From: Bin87 sp965220505
GTDB lineage: Bacteria; Chloroflexota; Dehalococcoidia; Lucifugimonadales; UBA3495
Length of the DNA: 64,000 bases
Direction: 5' to 3'
NCBI GenBank assembly: GCA_965220505.1
Contig: CBDCQE010000001.1
Location: 1,674,001 to 1,738,000, forward strand
How positions within the stretch are numbered: the stretch's first letter is position 1; every line of letters begins with the position of its first letter. Below, piece after piece: positions 26,306 to 35,110 of the stretch. The notes under the pieces are model-generated. The model ran no database searches. It was not told the origin of the DNA and saw only the letters and a list, made by a program, of their open reading frames with translations. The position numbers and the translations under genes were made by a program.

Positions 26306-26560
26306 TTAGTCCCGTTCTTCCGGGATCAGGCCGGCCGCCACCAGCGCGTCGCGCAGGGCGTCGCCCGAGATGGCGTGCCGGGCGGTCCAACCGCTGTCCG
26401 GTTGGCCGGCCATCCCGCGGGCCCACACGATGAGGACGCCGGCCTCCTCGTCCATGTCGTCCGGGATCGTGGCACGCTCGATTTGCGATCTGGACACCAT
26501 GGCCCACTCTTCGGTGGAGAACATGAACCGATTGTTGCTGGTGGGTGCCGGTTCGGGCAT
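26306..26560 (-). CDS. conserved small protein, unknown function
   Basis: 84 aa from ATG 26560 with GGAGA upstream (an in-frame earlier ATG at 26590 is less likely). Contains FSTEEWAMVSRSQIERATIPDD and a C-terminal helix DALRDALVAAGL. No domain recognised. It lies 38 bases after the DUF1932-type dehydrogenase on the same strand, likely one transcript. The 298 bases between it and the kinase start hold no gene I can support. Confidence 0.5.
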   Translation of the reverse strand: MPEPAPTSNNRFMFSTEEWAMVSRSQIERATIPDDMDEEAGVLIVWARGMAGQPDSGWTARHAISGDALRDALVAAGLIPEERD

Positions 26561-26598
26561 TGAATGTCTCCTGATAGAAAGCTGGCGCATGGCCCTCG

Positions 26599-27504
26599 TC
26601 AGGCGGGGTAGCCGGCGTCCTCGCGCGCCGGTACGTGCCGCGCCAGTTGCTCGATGGTTTCGGTGAAGGTGCGGTCACGGTCCCGGGACTCGGGAAACTC
26701 TTCGCCCAGGGGAGTGCCGCCGATGAAGCGGTACATGTCCGTCACGCCCTCAAAAATTTGCGGTGTCATTCCGAGTTCCGAAAAGGTATCGCGGATCTCC
26801 TCCATCTCGCTGACCCAGCGGCGCGAGCGCGGCGGCACGGTGGGAATGGTTCGCTCCATGCGTTGCAGCGCCGCCTGTTGGCCTGACTGGAACTCTGCCA
26901 GCAGGGGTTCGGTCAACCCCATCATCTCGGCGGCCATCAGCAACTGGGTATACAGTGCCCACGAACCTTTGGTCATGGCGGCGTAGCACATCTTGATTCC
27001 CGAAGCTTGTCCCACATCGCCGCCCAGATTCAGTACCGTCAGCCCGAAATCGTCCAACTGCTCGAACTGCGTCGCCTGCTCGCCGGAGACGTAAAAATGG
27101 GGACTGTATCCGCTCCGCGGCGGCCCGCCGATTATGGACACGTCCACGAACCGGCCCCCGGCGGCGGTAATTACCGGCTCCAGAGTCCGCACAAGTTGCG
27201 GAGAGACGGCGTTGCACTCCGCAAACAGGGTGTCCGAGCCCGTGGCTGCCAGCGCGTCGGCGACCTGTTGGATTACGTCGGTCACCGCAGCGGACACGGT
27301 CATGGACATTATGAGGTCCGACTGCTCCACCAACTCTTCCATCGTGCCAACGTCGCGAATGCCGGCCTTCTCCGCCAGGTTGCGGGTCCGATCGCTGCGG
27401 CCGGAGAGGCAGGTGATGACGTCCAGTTCGTTTTCCCGTAGACGTTGGCCGACGGCGTGTCCCATGTCGCCGGGGCTCAAAATAGCCACTGTGCTGATAT
27501 CCAT
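26599..27504 (-). CDS. NAD(P)-dependent oxidoreductase of the 6PGDH/3-hydroxyisobutyrate dehydrogenase type (DUF1932)
   Basis: 301 aa from ATG 27504. N-terminal Rossmann motif VAILSPGDMGHAVGQRL, LSGRSDRTR, the C-terminal all-helical DUF1932 domain with KMCYAAMTKGSWALYTQLL, whose Lys is in the expected catalytic position. The long open frame upstream to 27867 overlaps the divergent sulfurtransferase and is not used. Acts on beta-hydroxy acids by family; exact substrate unknown. Confidence 0.88.
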   Translation of the reverse strand: MDISTVAILSPGDMGHAVGQRLRENELDVITCLSGRSDRTRNLAEKAGIRDVGTMEELVEQSDLIMSMTVSAAVTDVIQQVADALAATGSDTLFAECNAVSPQLVRTLEPVITAAGGRFVDVSIIGGPPRSGYSPHFYVSGEQATQFEQLDDFGLTVLNLGGDVGQASGIKMCYAAMTKGSWALYTQLLMAAEMMGLTEPLLAEFQSGQQAALQRMERTIPTVPPRSRRWVSEMEEIRDTFSELGMTPQIFEGVTDMYRFIGGTPLGEEFPESRDRDRTFTETIEQLARHVPAREDAGYPA

Positions 27505-27540
27505 GAATGCTTTCTCTCGACCGAAATATGGGGCGGGAAA

Positions 27541-27549
27541 ACTATAGCA
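27541..27549 (-). promoter_or_regulatory. extended -10 for the dehydrogenase gene
   Basis: TGC followed by TATAGT on the minus strand (27549-27541), 37 bases before the ATG at 27504. No good -35 is seen. Same TGTGCTATA pattern as the rpsB promoter. Confidence 0.4.
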
Positions 27550-27658
27550 CAGGGGTATGGCGATGCTGCCGCGAAGCGGTTGCCGGCAGCGCACCGAGCG
27601 GCGATACTGTGCCGAGTATCGACCACCCACGACTAGCCGGAAACGGCCGGAGGTGACC

Positions 27659-28540
27659 ATGGCGTTCGCACATCCTGAGTTCCTCGTATCCACCGATTGG
27701 TTGGCCGAGCATATGGCGGACGCTGACGTTCGCGTTTTCGAGACCACGGTGTTCCTGCATAACGTCGAAGGCGGCGGCCGTCGCGCCGAGTCCGGACGGA
27801 GCGCGTACGAGACCGGGCACATCCCCGGGTCCGGCTTCCTCGACCTCCAGGCCGACTTCTCTGACAACGATCAGGCTTACCGTTTCATGATGCCCTCTCC
27901 GGTGGCCTTCGCCGAGGCGGCCGGGCGACACGGCATATCGGAATCCTCCAGGCTGGTTCTGTACGACCGCCTCGGTTCGCAGTGGGCGGCGCGGTTCTGG
28001 TGGATGTTCCGCTCCATGGGTTGCCGCGGCGCGGTAGTGCTGGACGGCGGCCTGCGCCGCTGGACAGCAGAGGGCCGGGCGACTTCAACCGACCCGGCGA
28101 CGTACGCGCCCGCCGTTTTCAACCCGACGCCCGACCCGGCGCGCTTTGCAGACTTGGCCGAGGTCAAGGCGTTCATCGAGTCGGGCACAGGCGGCGGGAA
28201 CTGCCTGATCAACGCCCTGGGGCGGGACCAGCACTCGGGGGCCGACGGCGGCAGCAGCTACGGTCGGGCCGGGCACATCCCCGGCGCTACTAACGTCCCT
28301 TCGGGAGAGTTGATCGACCCCGAAACCGGCCTCTACCGGCCGGCGGAGGAACTGGCAGCCCTGTTCGAAGGGGCGGGCGCGGACCAGTCCAAACGGGTGG
28401 TTACCTATTGCGGCGGTGGCATCGCCGCGTCCAACGACGCTTTCATACTGGCCATGCTGGGCTACGAGAACGTCGCCGTGTACGACGCGTCCATGTCGGA
28501 GTACGCCACCGATCCGTCACTGCCGCTGGTGGCCGACTGA
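27659..28540 (+). CDS. thiosulfate sulfurtransferase (two rhodanese domains)
   Basis: 293 aa from ATG 27659 with GGAGG upstream. Two rhodanese domains; the C-terminal one has the active-site Cys251 in TYCGGGIAAS, while the N-terminal one lacks the Cys as usual. GHIPGATNVP and SAYETGHIPGSGFLD are the family's CH2-type motifs. Transfers sulfane sulfur from thiosulfate or mercaptopyruvate to acceptors. First gene of a plus-strand run of five catabolic genes (to 32807); the next begins 31 bases downstream. Whether its role is sulfur trimming of a substrate is inference. Confidence 0.9.
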   Translation: MAFAHPEFLVSTDWLAEHMADADVRVFETTVFLHNVEGGGRRAESGRSAYETGHIPGSGFLDLQADFSDNDQAYRFMMPSPVAFAEAAGRHGISESSRLVLYDRLGSQWAARFWWMFRSMGCRGAVVLDGGLRRWTAEGRATSTDPATYAPAVFNPTPDPARFADLAEVKAFIESGTGGGNCLINALGRDQHSGADGGSSYGRAGHIPGATNVPSGELIDPETGLYRPAEELAALFEGAGADQSKRVVTYCGGGIAASNDAFILAMLGYENVAVYDASMSEYATDPSLPLVAD

Positions 28541-28571
28541 AGCAGCCGCATCGTCGCCAAGGAGGTGGGCC

Positions 28572-29630
28572 ATGACCCAGGTCGCCACGCTGAACAATAC
28601 CCTGGAATTCGGCCTGTTCGACTGGATCGAATGGGACAAGTCGGCGCCCAGCGAGATTTTCGAAAACCGGCTCAAGATGCTGGAATACGCCGACCGCAGC
28701 GGGTTCTACAGCTACCACCTGGCGGAGCACCACATCACCCCGCTGAGCGTGTCACCCTCACCGGCGGTGTTCCTGGCAGCCGCCGCCCAACGCACCACGA
28801 ACCTGCGTCTGGGGCCTCTGGTATTTCTGCTCCCCTTCTACAACCCCATTCGCCTCTACCACGAGATCTGCATGCTGGACAACCTCAGCAACGGCCGCCT
28901 GGACCTGGGCGTAGGGCGGGGCGTATCACCTGTGGAGGCCGAGGAGTTCGGCGTCGACCTCGGCATCAGCTGGGAAATGTTCAACGAACAGATGGACATG
29001 TTCACTCGCGGCTTCACCACCGGCATGCTGAATTACCAGGGAAAGCACTACAACTATGAGGACATCGAGCTCTGGATTGCGCCCCACCAGAAGCCCTATC
29101 CGCCGCTCTGGTACGCCAGCAACAACATCGAAACCGTGCCGTGGATGGCGCAGCACGGGTTTAACACCTGCACCGTGTTTGCCGACAACGCCGGCGTCAA
29201 AGCCCACTACGACCTGTACAAGCAGGTGTGGGCCGCCGACCGCATGGCAGATGGCATGAACAGCCACGTGTCTGTCCCCAAGCTGGGCCTCGTGCGTCAC
29301 ATGTACATCGCCGATACCGAAGAAGCGGCCCGAGACGAAGCAAAGGCGGCGTACGGCACCTGGTTCCACAACATCGACTACCTGTGGGCCAAGAACAACC
29401 TGGACCGCCTGGGCGCCATGCGGGACTTCGACGCTTTGGAGGCGAAAGACGTCGTCATCGTCGGCACGCCGGCCACCGTCCGGGCACGAGTCCAGCGGGC
29501 CGTCGACGAAACGGGCATCAACTACTTCTGCCCCATATTCGCGTGGGGCGACCTGACCCCCGACCAGGTCATGCGCTCCATGGGTCTGTTCGTCGACGAT
29601 GTGATGCCCCACCTGAGGCCCGGCGGCTGA
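28572..29630 (+). CDS. luciferase-like flavin-dependent monooxygenase (copy 1)
   Basis: 352 aa from ATG 28572 (GGAGGTGGGCC before it). LLM-class TIM barrel: EFGLFDWIEW at the N-terminus, YHLAEHHITPLSVSPSP, RLGPLVFLLPFYNPIRL, LDLGVGRGVSPVE and a C-terminal GTPATVRAR. These bind reduced flavin (FMN or F420) and oxygenate or reduce substrates. SAR202 genomes carry many of these, linked to oxidation of recalcitrant organic matter. In a run with a rhodanese, LUD protein, isocitrate-lyase-like protein and GMC. Confidence 0.93.
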   Translation: MTQVATLNNTLEFGLFDWIEWDKSAPSEIFENRLKMLEYADRSGFYSYHLAEHHITPLSVSPSPAVFLAAAAQRTTNLRLGPLVFLLPFYNPIRLYHEICMLDNLSNGRLDLGVGRGVSPVEAEEFGVDLGISWEMFNEQMDMFTRGFTTGMLNYQGKHYNYEDIELWIAPHQKPYPPLWYASNNIETVPWMAQHGFNTCTVFADNAGVKAHYDLYKQVWAADRMADGMNSHVSVPKLGLVRHMYIADTEEAARDEAKAAYGTWFHNIDYLWAKNNLDRLGAMRDFDALEAKDVVIVGTPATVRARVQRAVDETGINYFCPIFAWGDLTPDQVMRSMGLFVDDVMPHLRPGG

Positions 29631-29660
29631 AAGCCGTGAGGCATACACAGGAGACCAAGA

Positions 29661-30278
29661 ATGTCATCCAGCGCATCCTATGTACCGGCCACCGCCGATT
29701 CCATCAACAGGACTATCGAAGCTTTGGCTGCCCGCAACGTCGACGCGGTTCTGGTGGAAGGACGGGAGGCGGCCTTAGCCAAGCTCAAAGAGTTGGTGCC
29801 GGAGGGTTCCGAGGTTTTCGTGAGCACATCCGAGACGCTGGACACCATCGGCTACACGGAGTACATGGACGGCAACGATCGTTACGTAAATCTGCACGAC
29901 CAGATGGTGGCCCACACTGATCCGGTTGCACAGCGCGAGTTCCGCCGCAAGACCACCATCGCCGACTATTTCGTGGGCAGCGTGCAGGCCATCGCGGAAA
30001 CCGGAGAGATCGTAGTGGCCAGCGGCTCGGGCAGCCAGATCGGGGCCTTCTCCTACGGAGCGAAGCGAGTGATCATGGTGGCCGGCACGCAGAAGATCTG
30101 TCCCACCCTGGCCGACGCCGAGGCCCGCACGCGGGGTTTCACCCTGGAACAACACGACCGCTGGCTGGAGGGGCGCGGCTCTACGCCCACTCCCATCGGC
30201 AAGTACCTGGTGATGGAGCATGAGCCCATGGTGGGCCGCATCACCATGATCCTCATTCCGGAAAGTCTCGGCTGGTAG
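29661..30278 (+). CDS. LUD domain protein (LutC/YkgG-like)
   Basis: 205 aa. The N-terminal helical part SINRTIEALAARNVDAVLVE is followed by AIAETGEIVVASGSGSQ, YGAKRVIMVAG and KICPTLADAEAR, the signature of the LUD fold (DUF162) whose LutC members join lactate oxidation complexes. Here the flanking lut genes are absent. It occurs 30 bases after the monooxygenase and 37 before a lyase. Ligand or enzymatic role unknown. Confidence 0.85.
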   Translation: MSSSASYVPATADSINRTIEALAARNVDAVLVEGREAALAKLKELVPEGSEVFVSTSETLDTIGYTEYMDGNDRYVNLHDQMVAHTDPVAQREFRRKTTIADYFVGSVQAIAETGEIVVASGSGSQIGAFSYGAKRVIMVAGTQKICPTLADAEARTRGFTLEQHDRWLEGRGSTPTPIGKYLVMEHEPMVGRITMILIPESLGW

Positions 30279-30315
30279 GAAGCCCACACACGAAATTTCC
30301 AAAGGGGGAAGAGTG

Positions 30316-31221
30316 ATGCCAGAGAAACAACGCATGACCACCAGGCTCAAGGAACTATTTGAGCGCCCGGAGATCTTCGTCCTGGCCGGCGGCATGAACG
30401 CCATGGGGGCGAAGATGGCCGAAGTACTGGGGTTCGAGGCCTTCTACATGTCGGGCGGCAACACCTCGGCCCAAGTCATGGGCCTCACCGAGGGCGGCAC
30501 CAGCATGCGCGACATGGTGGACAACGCCCGGAAAATCGTGAACACCATCGACATCCCGGCGTTCGTGGACATGGACACCGGCTACGGCGACGCCATCCAG
30601 GTCTACGAGACGGTCAAGGAGTACATTCGGGCCGGCATCGCCGGCACCCACCTGGAGGACCAGACCTATCCGCCCAAATCCGGCCCCCGCCGCCGCTGCG
30701 TTTCCATCGAGGAAATGGTGGGCAAACTGCGGGCCGCCATGGACGCCAAGATGGAGTACGACCCCGACTTCGTGATCGTGGCCCGGTGCGACTACGCCGG
30801 CGTGCCGGGCGCGACGTTCGAGGATGTGATGGAACGCTGCCTGGCCTACAAGAGCGAGACGAACGTGGACGTGGTGTGCCCCGCCGTAGCGTCCTGGGAA
30901 GACAACCAGGAAGCCATCCGGCGCATTCCGGGCCCGGTTCTGCCCCTGTTCACCCACGGCAGCCAGACCCATCCCACGCTGCAGGAGTTGCAGGACGCCG
31001 GAGCCGCCGCAGCCTGGTATCCGGCGCTGACCACCATGGCAGGGTTGCAGGCGTCGTGGGACTTCTTGAGTGATTTCCAGGAACGCGGCACCGCCGCCAT
31101 CGACGACTTCCTGGCAGCGGCGGCGCAAAGCAAATGGGGCGTCGCCACCAACGGCGGCATCCTCGGCGCGGACCGCATCCGCGAAATGGAGGACAAGTAC
31201 CTCCCTGATCGACCCCTGTAA
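30316..31221 (+). CDS. isocitrate lyase/PEP mutase family protein
   Basis: 301 aa from ATG 30316 (a GTG at 30313 is also possible). TIM-barrel lyase of the PEPM/ICL superfamily: MSGGNTSAQVMGLTEGG, VDMDTGYGDA with the Mg-binding aspartates, and GTHLEDQTYPPKSG. The catalytic KKCGH loop of isocitrate and methylisocitrate lyases is replaced by SGPRRRCVS, so substrate differs; relatives include 2,3-dimethylmalate lyase and carboxyvinyl-carboxyphosphonate mutase. Acts probably on the C-C bond of a small dicarboxylate made by its neighbours. Confidence 0.88.
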   Translation: MPEKQRMTTRLKELFERPEIFVLAGGMNAMGAKMAEVLGFEAFYMSGGNTSAQVMGLTEGGTSMRDMVDNARKIVNTIDIPAFVDMDTGYGDAIQVYETVKEYIRAGIAGTHLEDQTYPPKSGPRRRCVSIEEMVGKLRAAMDAKMEYDPDFVIVARCDYAGVPGATFEDVMERCLAYKSETNVDVVCPAVASWEDNQEAIRRIPGPVLPLFTHGSQTHPTLQELQDAGAAAAWYPALTTMAGLQASWDFLSDFQERGTAAIDDFLAAAAQSKWGVATNGGILGADRIREMEDKYLPDRPL

Positions 31222-31268
31222 ACTCGCCGATGCCGGAAGCGGTGCCAACCAATATTGGAGATATCTCA

Positions 31269-32807
31269 ATGAAATACGACCACATCATTGTCGGCGGCGG
31301 CACGGCCGGGTGCATCGTGGCGACGCGGCTTTCCGAGGACCCGGACCGTTCGGTGCTGCTCCTGGAGGCCGGGCCTGACTTCCCCGACTTCGAGCAACTG
31401 CCCGACATGCTCAAGCTAGGCTGGGGCACGGTGAACCTGGAGGCCCGCGCGGCCGGTTCGCCCTACAACTGGTCCTTCACCGGCAAGGCCACGCCGGAGC
31501 AGGCCGAGCCCATGCCGGTGCCTCGCGGCAAGGTGCTGGGCGGCTCCAGCGCGATCAACGGCCAGACCTTCATCCGGGGCGCACCTGAAGACTTCGACAC
31601 GTGGGAGTCCTGGGGCAACGACGGCTGGGGCTACCTGGAATGCCTGCCCTACTTCCGCAAGCTGGAGAACGACGCGGATTTCCACGACGATTTCCACGGC
31701 ACCGACGGGCCGGTTCCAGTGCGGCACCACCAGCGTGAGACCTGGCCGCCTTCCCAGGAAGCCTTCTTCCAGGCTGCCACCGCCGCCGGATACCCCTTCC
31801 ATCCCGACGTGAACAACCCGGAGGCCACCGGCGTCAGCCTGCGCGCCGAGAACAATATCGACGGCGTGCGCATGAGCATGGCCCTGTCCTACATCAGCTC
31901 GGTGCGCCACCGCCTGAACCTCACTATTCGCGCCAGCGTCCAGGCTCGCAAAGTGGTGCTGGAAGACGGGCGCGCTGTTGGTGTCGAGGTTGAGAGCGGT
32001 GGCGATACTTTCGTCGTCGAGGGCAGCGAGATCATCCTGTGCGCCGGGGCGGTAGCATCGCCGCAACTGCTGATGCTGTCCGGTATCGGGCCGGCGGACC
32101 AGTTGCAGGCGCAGGGCATTCCGGTCGCGGTGGAACTGCCCGGGGTTGGCCAGAACATGCGCGACCACCCCAACGTGTCGGTGCGGTTCATGGTCAAGGA
32201 AGACGTTCCGCAGGACCCCAACGGCATGCGGGCCCTGCGACTGCGTTTCACCGCCTCCGGCTCGGACACGCCCAACGACATGATACTTTCGCCGGCGTCG
32301 TTGAACACCGTGGTTCGTGACGACAACCCGGCGCATACGGTCAACTGCGGCCTGTACCTGGCGGCCGGCAAGGGCGAACTGAGGTTGGAATCATCAGATC
32401 CAAACACTGCGCCCAGCATGGACTACCGCTACCTGGTGGAGGACTGGGACCGGGAACGGTTGCGGGAGGCGGTGCGCCTCTGCGTGTCGTTGCTGCAACA
32501 CAGCGCCTACGAAGGCATCATCGACGAGATAACCGCTCCCACACCGGCGGACCTGGAGAGCGACGAGACGCTGGACCTCTGGCTGCGCCGCAACATCAGC
32601 ACGTCGTATCACATCTCCGGCACGTGCAAGATGGGACCGGACGACGACCCGATGGCAGTCGTTGACCCTCATCTACGCGTGCGTGGCGTGTCCAACCTGC
32701 GGGTCGCGGATGCGTCGATCATGCCCGACGTGGTTCGTGCCAACACCAACGTCACCACGATGATGATCGCCGAACGCGTCTCCGACTTCATCAAGTCGGG
32801 TCAGTGA
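31269..32807 (+). CDS. GMC family FAD-dependent oxidoreductase (copy 3)
   Basis: 512 aa from ATG 31269. VGGGTAGCIVATRLSEDPDR, GKVLGGSSAINGQ, CAGAVASPQLLMLSG, and YHISGTCKMGP at the active site; the second catalytic position is Asn in NTNVTTMMIAE. Ends the five-gene plus-strand run. Its 3-prime end overlaps the convergent CYTH gene by 17 bases. Confidence 0.94.
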   Translation: MKYDHIIVGGGTAGCIVATRLSEDPDRSVLLLEAGPDFPDFEQLPDMLKLGWGTVNLEARAAGSPYNWSFTGKATPEQAEPMPVPRGKVLGGSSAINGQTFIRGAPEDFDTWESWGNDGWGYLECLPYFRKLENDADFHDDFHGTDGPVPVRHHQRETWPPSQEAFFQAATAAGYPFHPDVNNPEATGVSLRAENNIDGVRMSMALSYISSVRHRLNLTIRASVQARKVVLEDGRAVGVEVESGGDTFVVEGSEIILCAGAVASPQLLMLSGIGPADQLQAQGIPVAVELPGVGQNMRDHPNVSVRFMVKEDVPQDPNGMRALRLRFTASGSDTPNDMILSPASLNTVVRDDNPAHTVNCGLYLAAGKGELRLESSDPNTAPSMDYRYLVEDWDRERLREAVRLCVSLLQHSAYEGIIDEITAPTPADLESDETLDLWLRRNISTSYHISGTCKMGPDDDPMAVVDPHLRVRGVSNLRVADASIMPDVVRANTNVTTMMIAERVSDFIKSGQ

Positions 32808-33327
32808 CCCCGGCGACCAGGTCTTCGTTCGACCCCGCGATGTAACCGTTCAAATAACGGACAAACAGGCTGCGATACTCGTCCACCTGGGCGTCGATGT
32901 CGCAGCCTTCTTCGGCCTGGACCTCCACCTCGAGGATCTGCCCTACACCTTCCACGGTGTCCAGGTTGAAAACCACATTGCCTTGTCGCCAAAGCTCGCG
33001 GCGTTTGCGCACCACGGCGCGGGTGCCCAGGGCAGCCTCCAGCACTCCGGCCATTGCCGAGTCCTCCACCGCCGCTATCCGGAACCGGCTGGTCCTGGCC
33101 CCGTCCTCCTGGCCCTCGACGTAGTAAATCAGCTCGGACGCCGCCGGTTCCATGCGGAGTTTGAGCCGACGCGTTCCCCCAGCATGATCTTCGGGTGGGA
33201 GCCGATAGTAGTAGTCGACCTGCTCCTTGACCTGGACAAACTCCGCGCAGTGTGTCTGAAGGATCGCCCGCACGGGTTCAAAATCAGGACAGTACGCCTT
33301 GATCTCGCGGTTGAGTTTGAAATCCAT
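32791..33327 (-). CDS. CYTH domain protein (class IV adenylate cyclase-like)
   Basis: 178 aa from ATG 33327. N-terminal NREIKAYCPD is the CYTH entry motif with Glu8 and Lys10; YYYRLP, RRLKLRMEP, VRKRRELW and NLDTVEGVGQILEVEV form the rest of the tunnel with its charged residues. Members include CyaB adenylate cyclases and thiamine triphosphatases, so activity on a triphosphate is expected, but the exact reaction cannot be read. Convergent with GMC copy 3 with 17 bases overlap. Confidence 0.85.
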   Translation of the reverse strand: MDFKLNREIKAYCPDFEPVRAILQTHCAEFVQVKEQVDYYYRLPPEDHAGGTRRLKLRMEPAASELIYYVEGQEDGARTSRFRIAAVEDSAMAGVLEAALGTRAVVRKRRELWRQGNVVFNLDTVEGVGQILEVEVQAEEGCDIDAQVDEYRSLFVRYLNGYIAGSNEDLVAGVTDPT

Positions 33328-33456
33328 AAAACGACCTTGCCGTTTGAGACGGCCTTGCAACGTCACGGCGCCGGATACCGAGAGCATCCCGGGTTAGATG
33401 CCCGTCTGCGACATGCACCCATTGCGCCGATGACGATAGACCCCCGTGGTACGAAA

Positions 33457-34494
33457 TTAGAGGGGCAGATAAACCGCCTGGCCCTTCATGGCGCTGCGGC
33501 CCACTGCCTCGGTCCACTCCATGTAGTGGACGCCGGTCTCAAACGCCACCATGTCCACGATTTCCGTGCCGCGGATGGCGTTGGTGAACTGCTCCTCGAC
33601 CCGGTACCGGGCCTGGGTTTCCGGCGGATTGGGAACCTCGGCCAACTCCGAATCGCCTCGTTTGCCGGCCCACACCCGGCGCTGGGAATCCACGTGGATG
33701 GTCCCTTCAGTGCCGAACATCCAGATTTGGCTCCCCCGGTTCAGGCCGGAGGTGGCGCTCATCTGCATGTGCACCTGCGCGCCGTTGGCCAGTTCGTAGA
33801 GTATGTCGATGTGGTCCGGGATGCTCACCGACGTGAGATGCCCCCTGTCGTCCCGCCGGTAGGGCACGTGGATCTTGGACATTGCCATGACCCGGGTCCC
33901 CCGCCCCAGCCAGCGCATCATGGACTCGTAGGATGCGCCAATATTCAGGGTGTTATAGCCGCTGAGGGCACGGTCATGCCGCCAATGCACGGGACCGTCG
34001 AAGTCGGCAAAGTTGTTCTGCAGCGACGTAAAATCCACCGACAGCAACTCGCCCAGGTATCCCTCGTCGATCAGCCGCTTGATGACGTTGTCTATGGTGT
34101 AACTGGTAGAGGTCGGCGTCAGCTGACACACCAGGTGGGGATGGGCCCTCGAAGCGGCCAGCATGTCCCGGGCCTCCGCGGCGTCGTTCGCCATGCGGGC
34201 CTCGGTGAGCACGTGCTTGCCGGCCTCCAGCGCGGCCAGGGTCATGGTGCGGTGCATGTACGGCCAGGTTCCGATGCAGACGGCGTTGACCTCTTCGTCC
34301 TCCAGCACTTCCCGCCAGTGCCCGTACACCTTCGGGATGTTGAACTGGTCCGCGATAACGCGTCCGGACTGGACCGTCCGGTTCGCAACGGCCACTAACT
34401 CGCAATCGTCCACACCCTGAAAGCCGGGAATGTGACGGTTGCGGACGTTACCGCCGGCTCCGATCAATCCAACCCGGATTGGTTCCTCAGCCAT
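33457..34494 (-). CDS. Gfo/Idh/MocA family oxidoreductase
   Basis: 345 aa from ATG 34494 (GGAGAGAGACG before it). NAD(P)-binding GLIGAGGNVRNRH at the N-terminus, ANRTVQSGRVIADQF, WPYMHRTMTLAALEAGKHVL. The catalytic EKP motif of the family reads TEARMAN, so the usual Lys is missing; activity is uncertain. C-terminal domain has HWRHDRALSGYNTLNIG. Sugar or inositol-like substrates are usual for the family. The 62 bases before the next gene and a 129-base spacer downstream hold nothing clear. Confidence 0.88.
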   Translation of the reverse strand: MAEEPIRVGLIGAGGNVRNRHIPGFQGVDDCELVAVANRTVQSGRVIADQFNIPKVYGHWREVLEDEEVNAVCIGTWPYMHRTMTLAALEAGKHVLTEARMANDAAEARDMLAASRAHPHLVCQLTPTSTSYTIDNVIKRLIDEGYLGELLSVDFTSLQNNFADFDGPVHWRHDRALSGYNTLNIGASYESMMRWLGRGTRVMAMSKIHVPYRRDDRGHLTSVSIPDHIDILYELANGAQVHMQMSATSGLNRGSQIWMFGTEGTIHVDSQRRVWAGKRGDSELAEVPNPPETQARYRVEEQFTNAIRGTEIVDMVAFETGVHYMEWTEAVGRSAMKGQAVYLPL

Positions 34495-34551
34495 CGTCTC
34501 TCTCCTCAATCATCAGCGCTCTTGCAAGGCTCAATCGCGCGAGGTCGCAAC

Positions 34552-35025
34552 TCATTCGTTCTGAATGATGACGGCGACACCGCTGTTGCCAGCCCGCTCC
34601 CGGTTGGCGTCGGAGATGGACGTTCCGATCACGGCGGCGCGGGTGGCCGTATCGCTGGCCGTCCGCAGGATGCGAGCGCGGTCGCTGGCCCGGTCAACGT
34701 CGCTGTCGTCTATGGTGATGGAGATTTCACCGACGACATAGATGTCATCCCCTTCCGGTGAACTGCCTCGCAGGATGATGTCGGCTCGGTCAAGTTCATC
34801 GGCATCGTCTTCGGTGATTACTCCCCGGTCGGCCGCGTCATCCAACAGGTTGACGAATGTACTGTCGTTCAACCGGTCGATGGCGACAAGGATGTTCGCG
34901 TCCCTGACACCCAGGTGCTTCCTGACGAGACGAGGCACGTGTCTGATTACTCTACACTCATAGTCGGCCAGGGTCAGCTTGTCCAAGGCTGCCAAGAGTT
35001 CTGAAATTTGATTGGGAGTGGTCAT
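34552..35025 (-). CDS. hypothetical protein, possibly PD-(D/E)XK nuclease fold
   Basis: 157 aa from ATG 35025. The C-terminal half has ADIILRGSS, YVVGEISITIDDSDVDRA and RAAVIGTSIS, which resembles DUF families of the PD-(D/E)XK fold where the Asp of ADIIL and the Glu of GEIS form the metal site. The N-terminal half is helical. I cannot name the family with certainty. Divergent from the Asp/Glu racemase-like gene. Confidence 0.6.
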   Translation of the reverse strand: MTTPNQISELLAALDKLTLADYECRVIRHVPRLVRKHLGVRDANILVAIDRLNDSTFVNLLDDAADRGVITEDDADELDRADIILRGSSPEGDDIYVVGEISITIDDSDVDRASDRARILRTASDTATRAAVIGTSISDANRERAGNSGVAVIIQNE

Positions 35026-35074
35026 GGTCAACGACGGTTGATCAGGTCTGCTAAGTGTAACGCAATGCGGGCTG

Positions 35075-35080
35075 TATAAT
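35075..35080 (+). promoter_or_regulatory. -10 box before the Asp/Glu racemase-like gene
   Basis: Perfect TATAAT 31 bases before the ATG at 35111. No good -35 is seen at 16-18 bases. Confidence 0.45.
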
Positions 35081-35110
35081 ACGCCCGAAAACGGCCTGGA
35101 GCAGCGAAAC

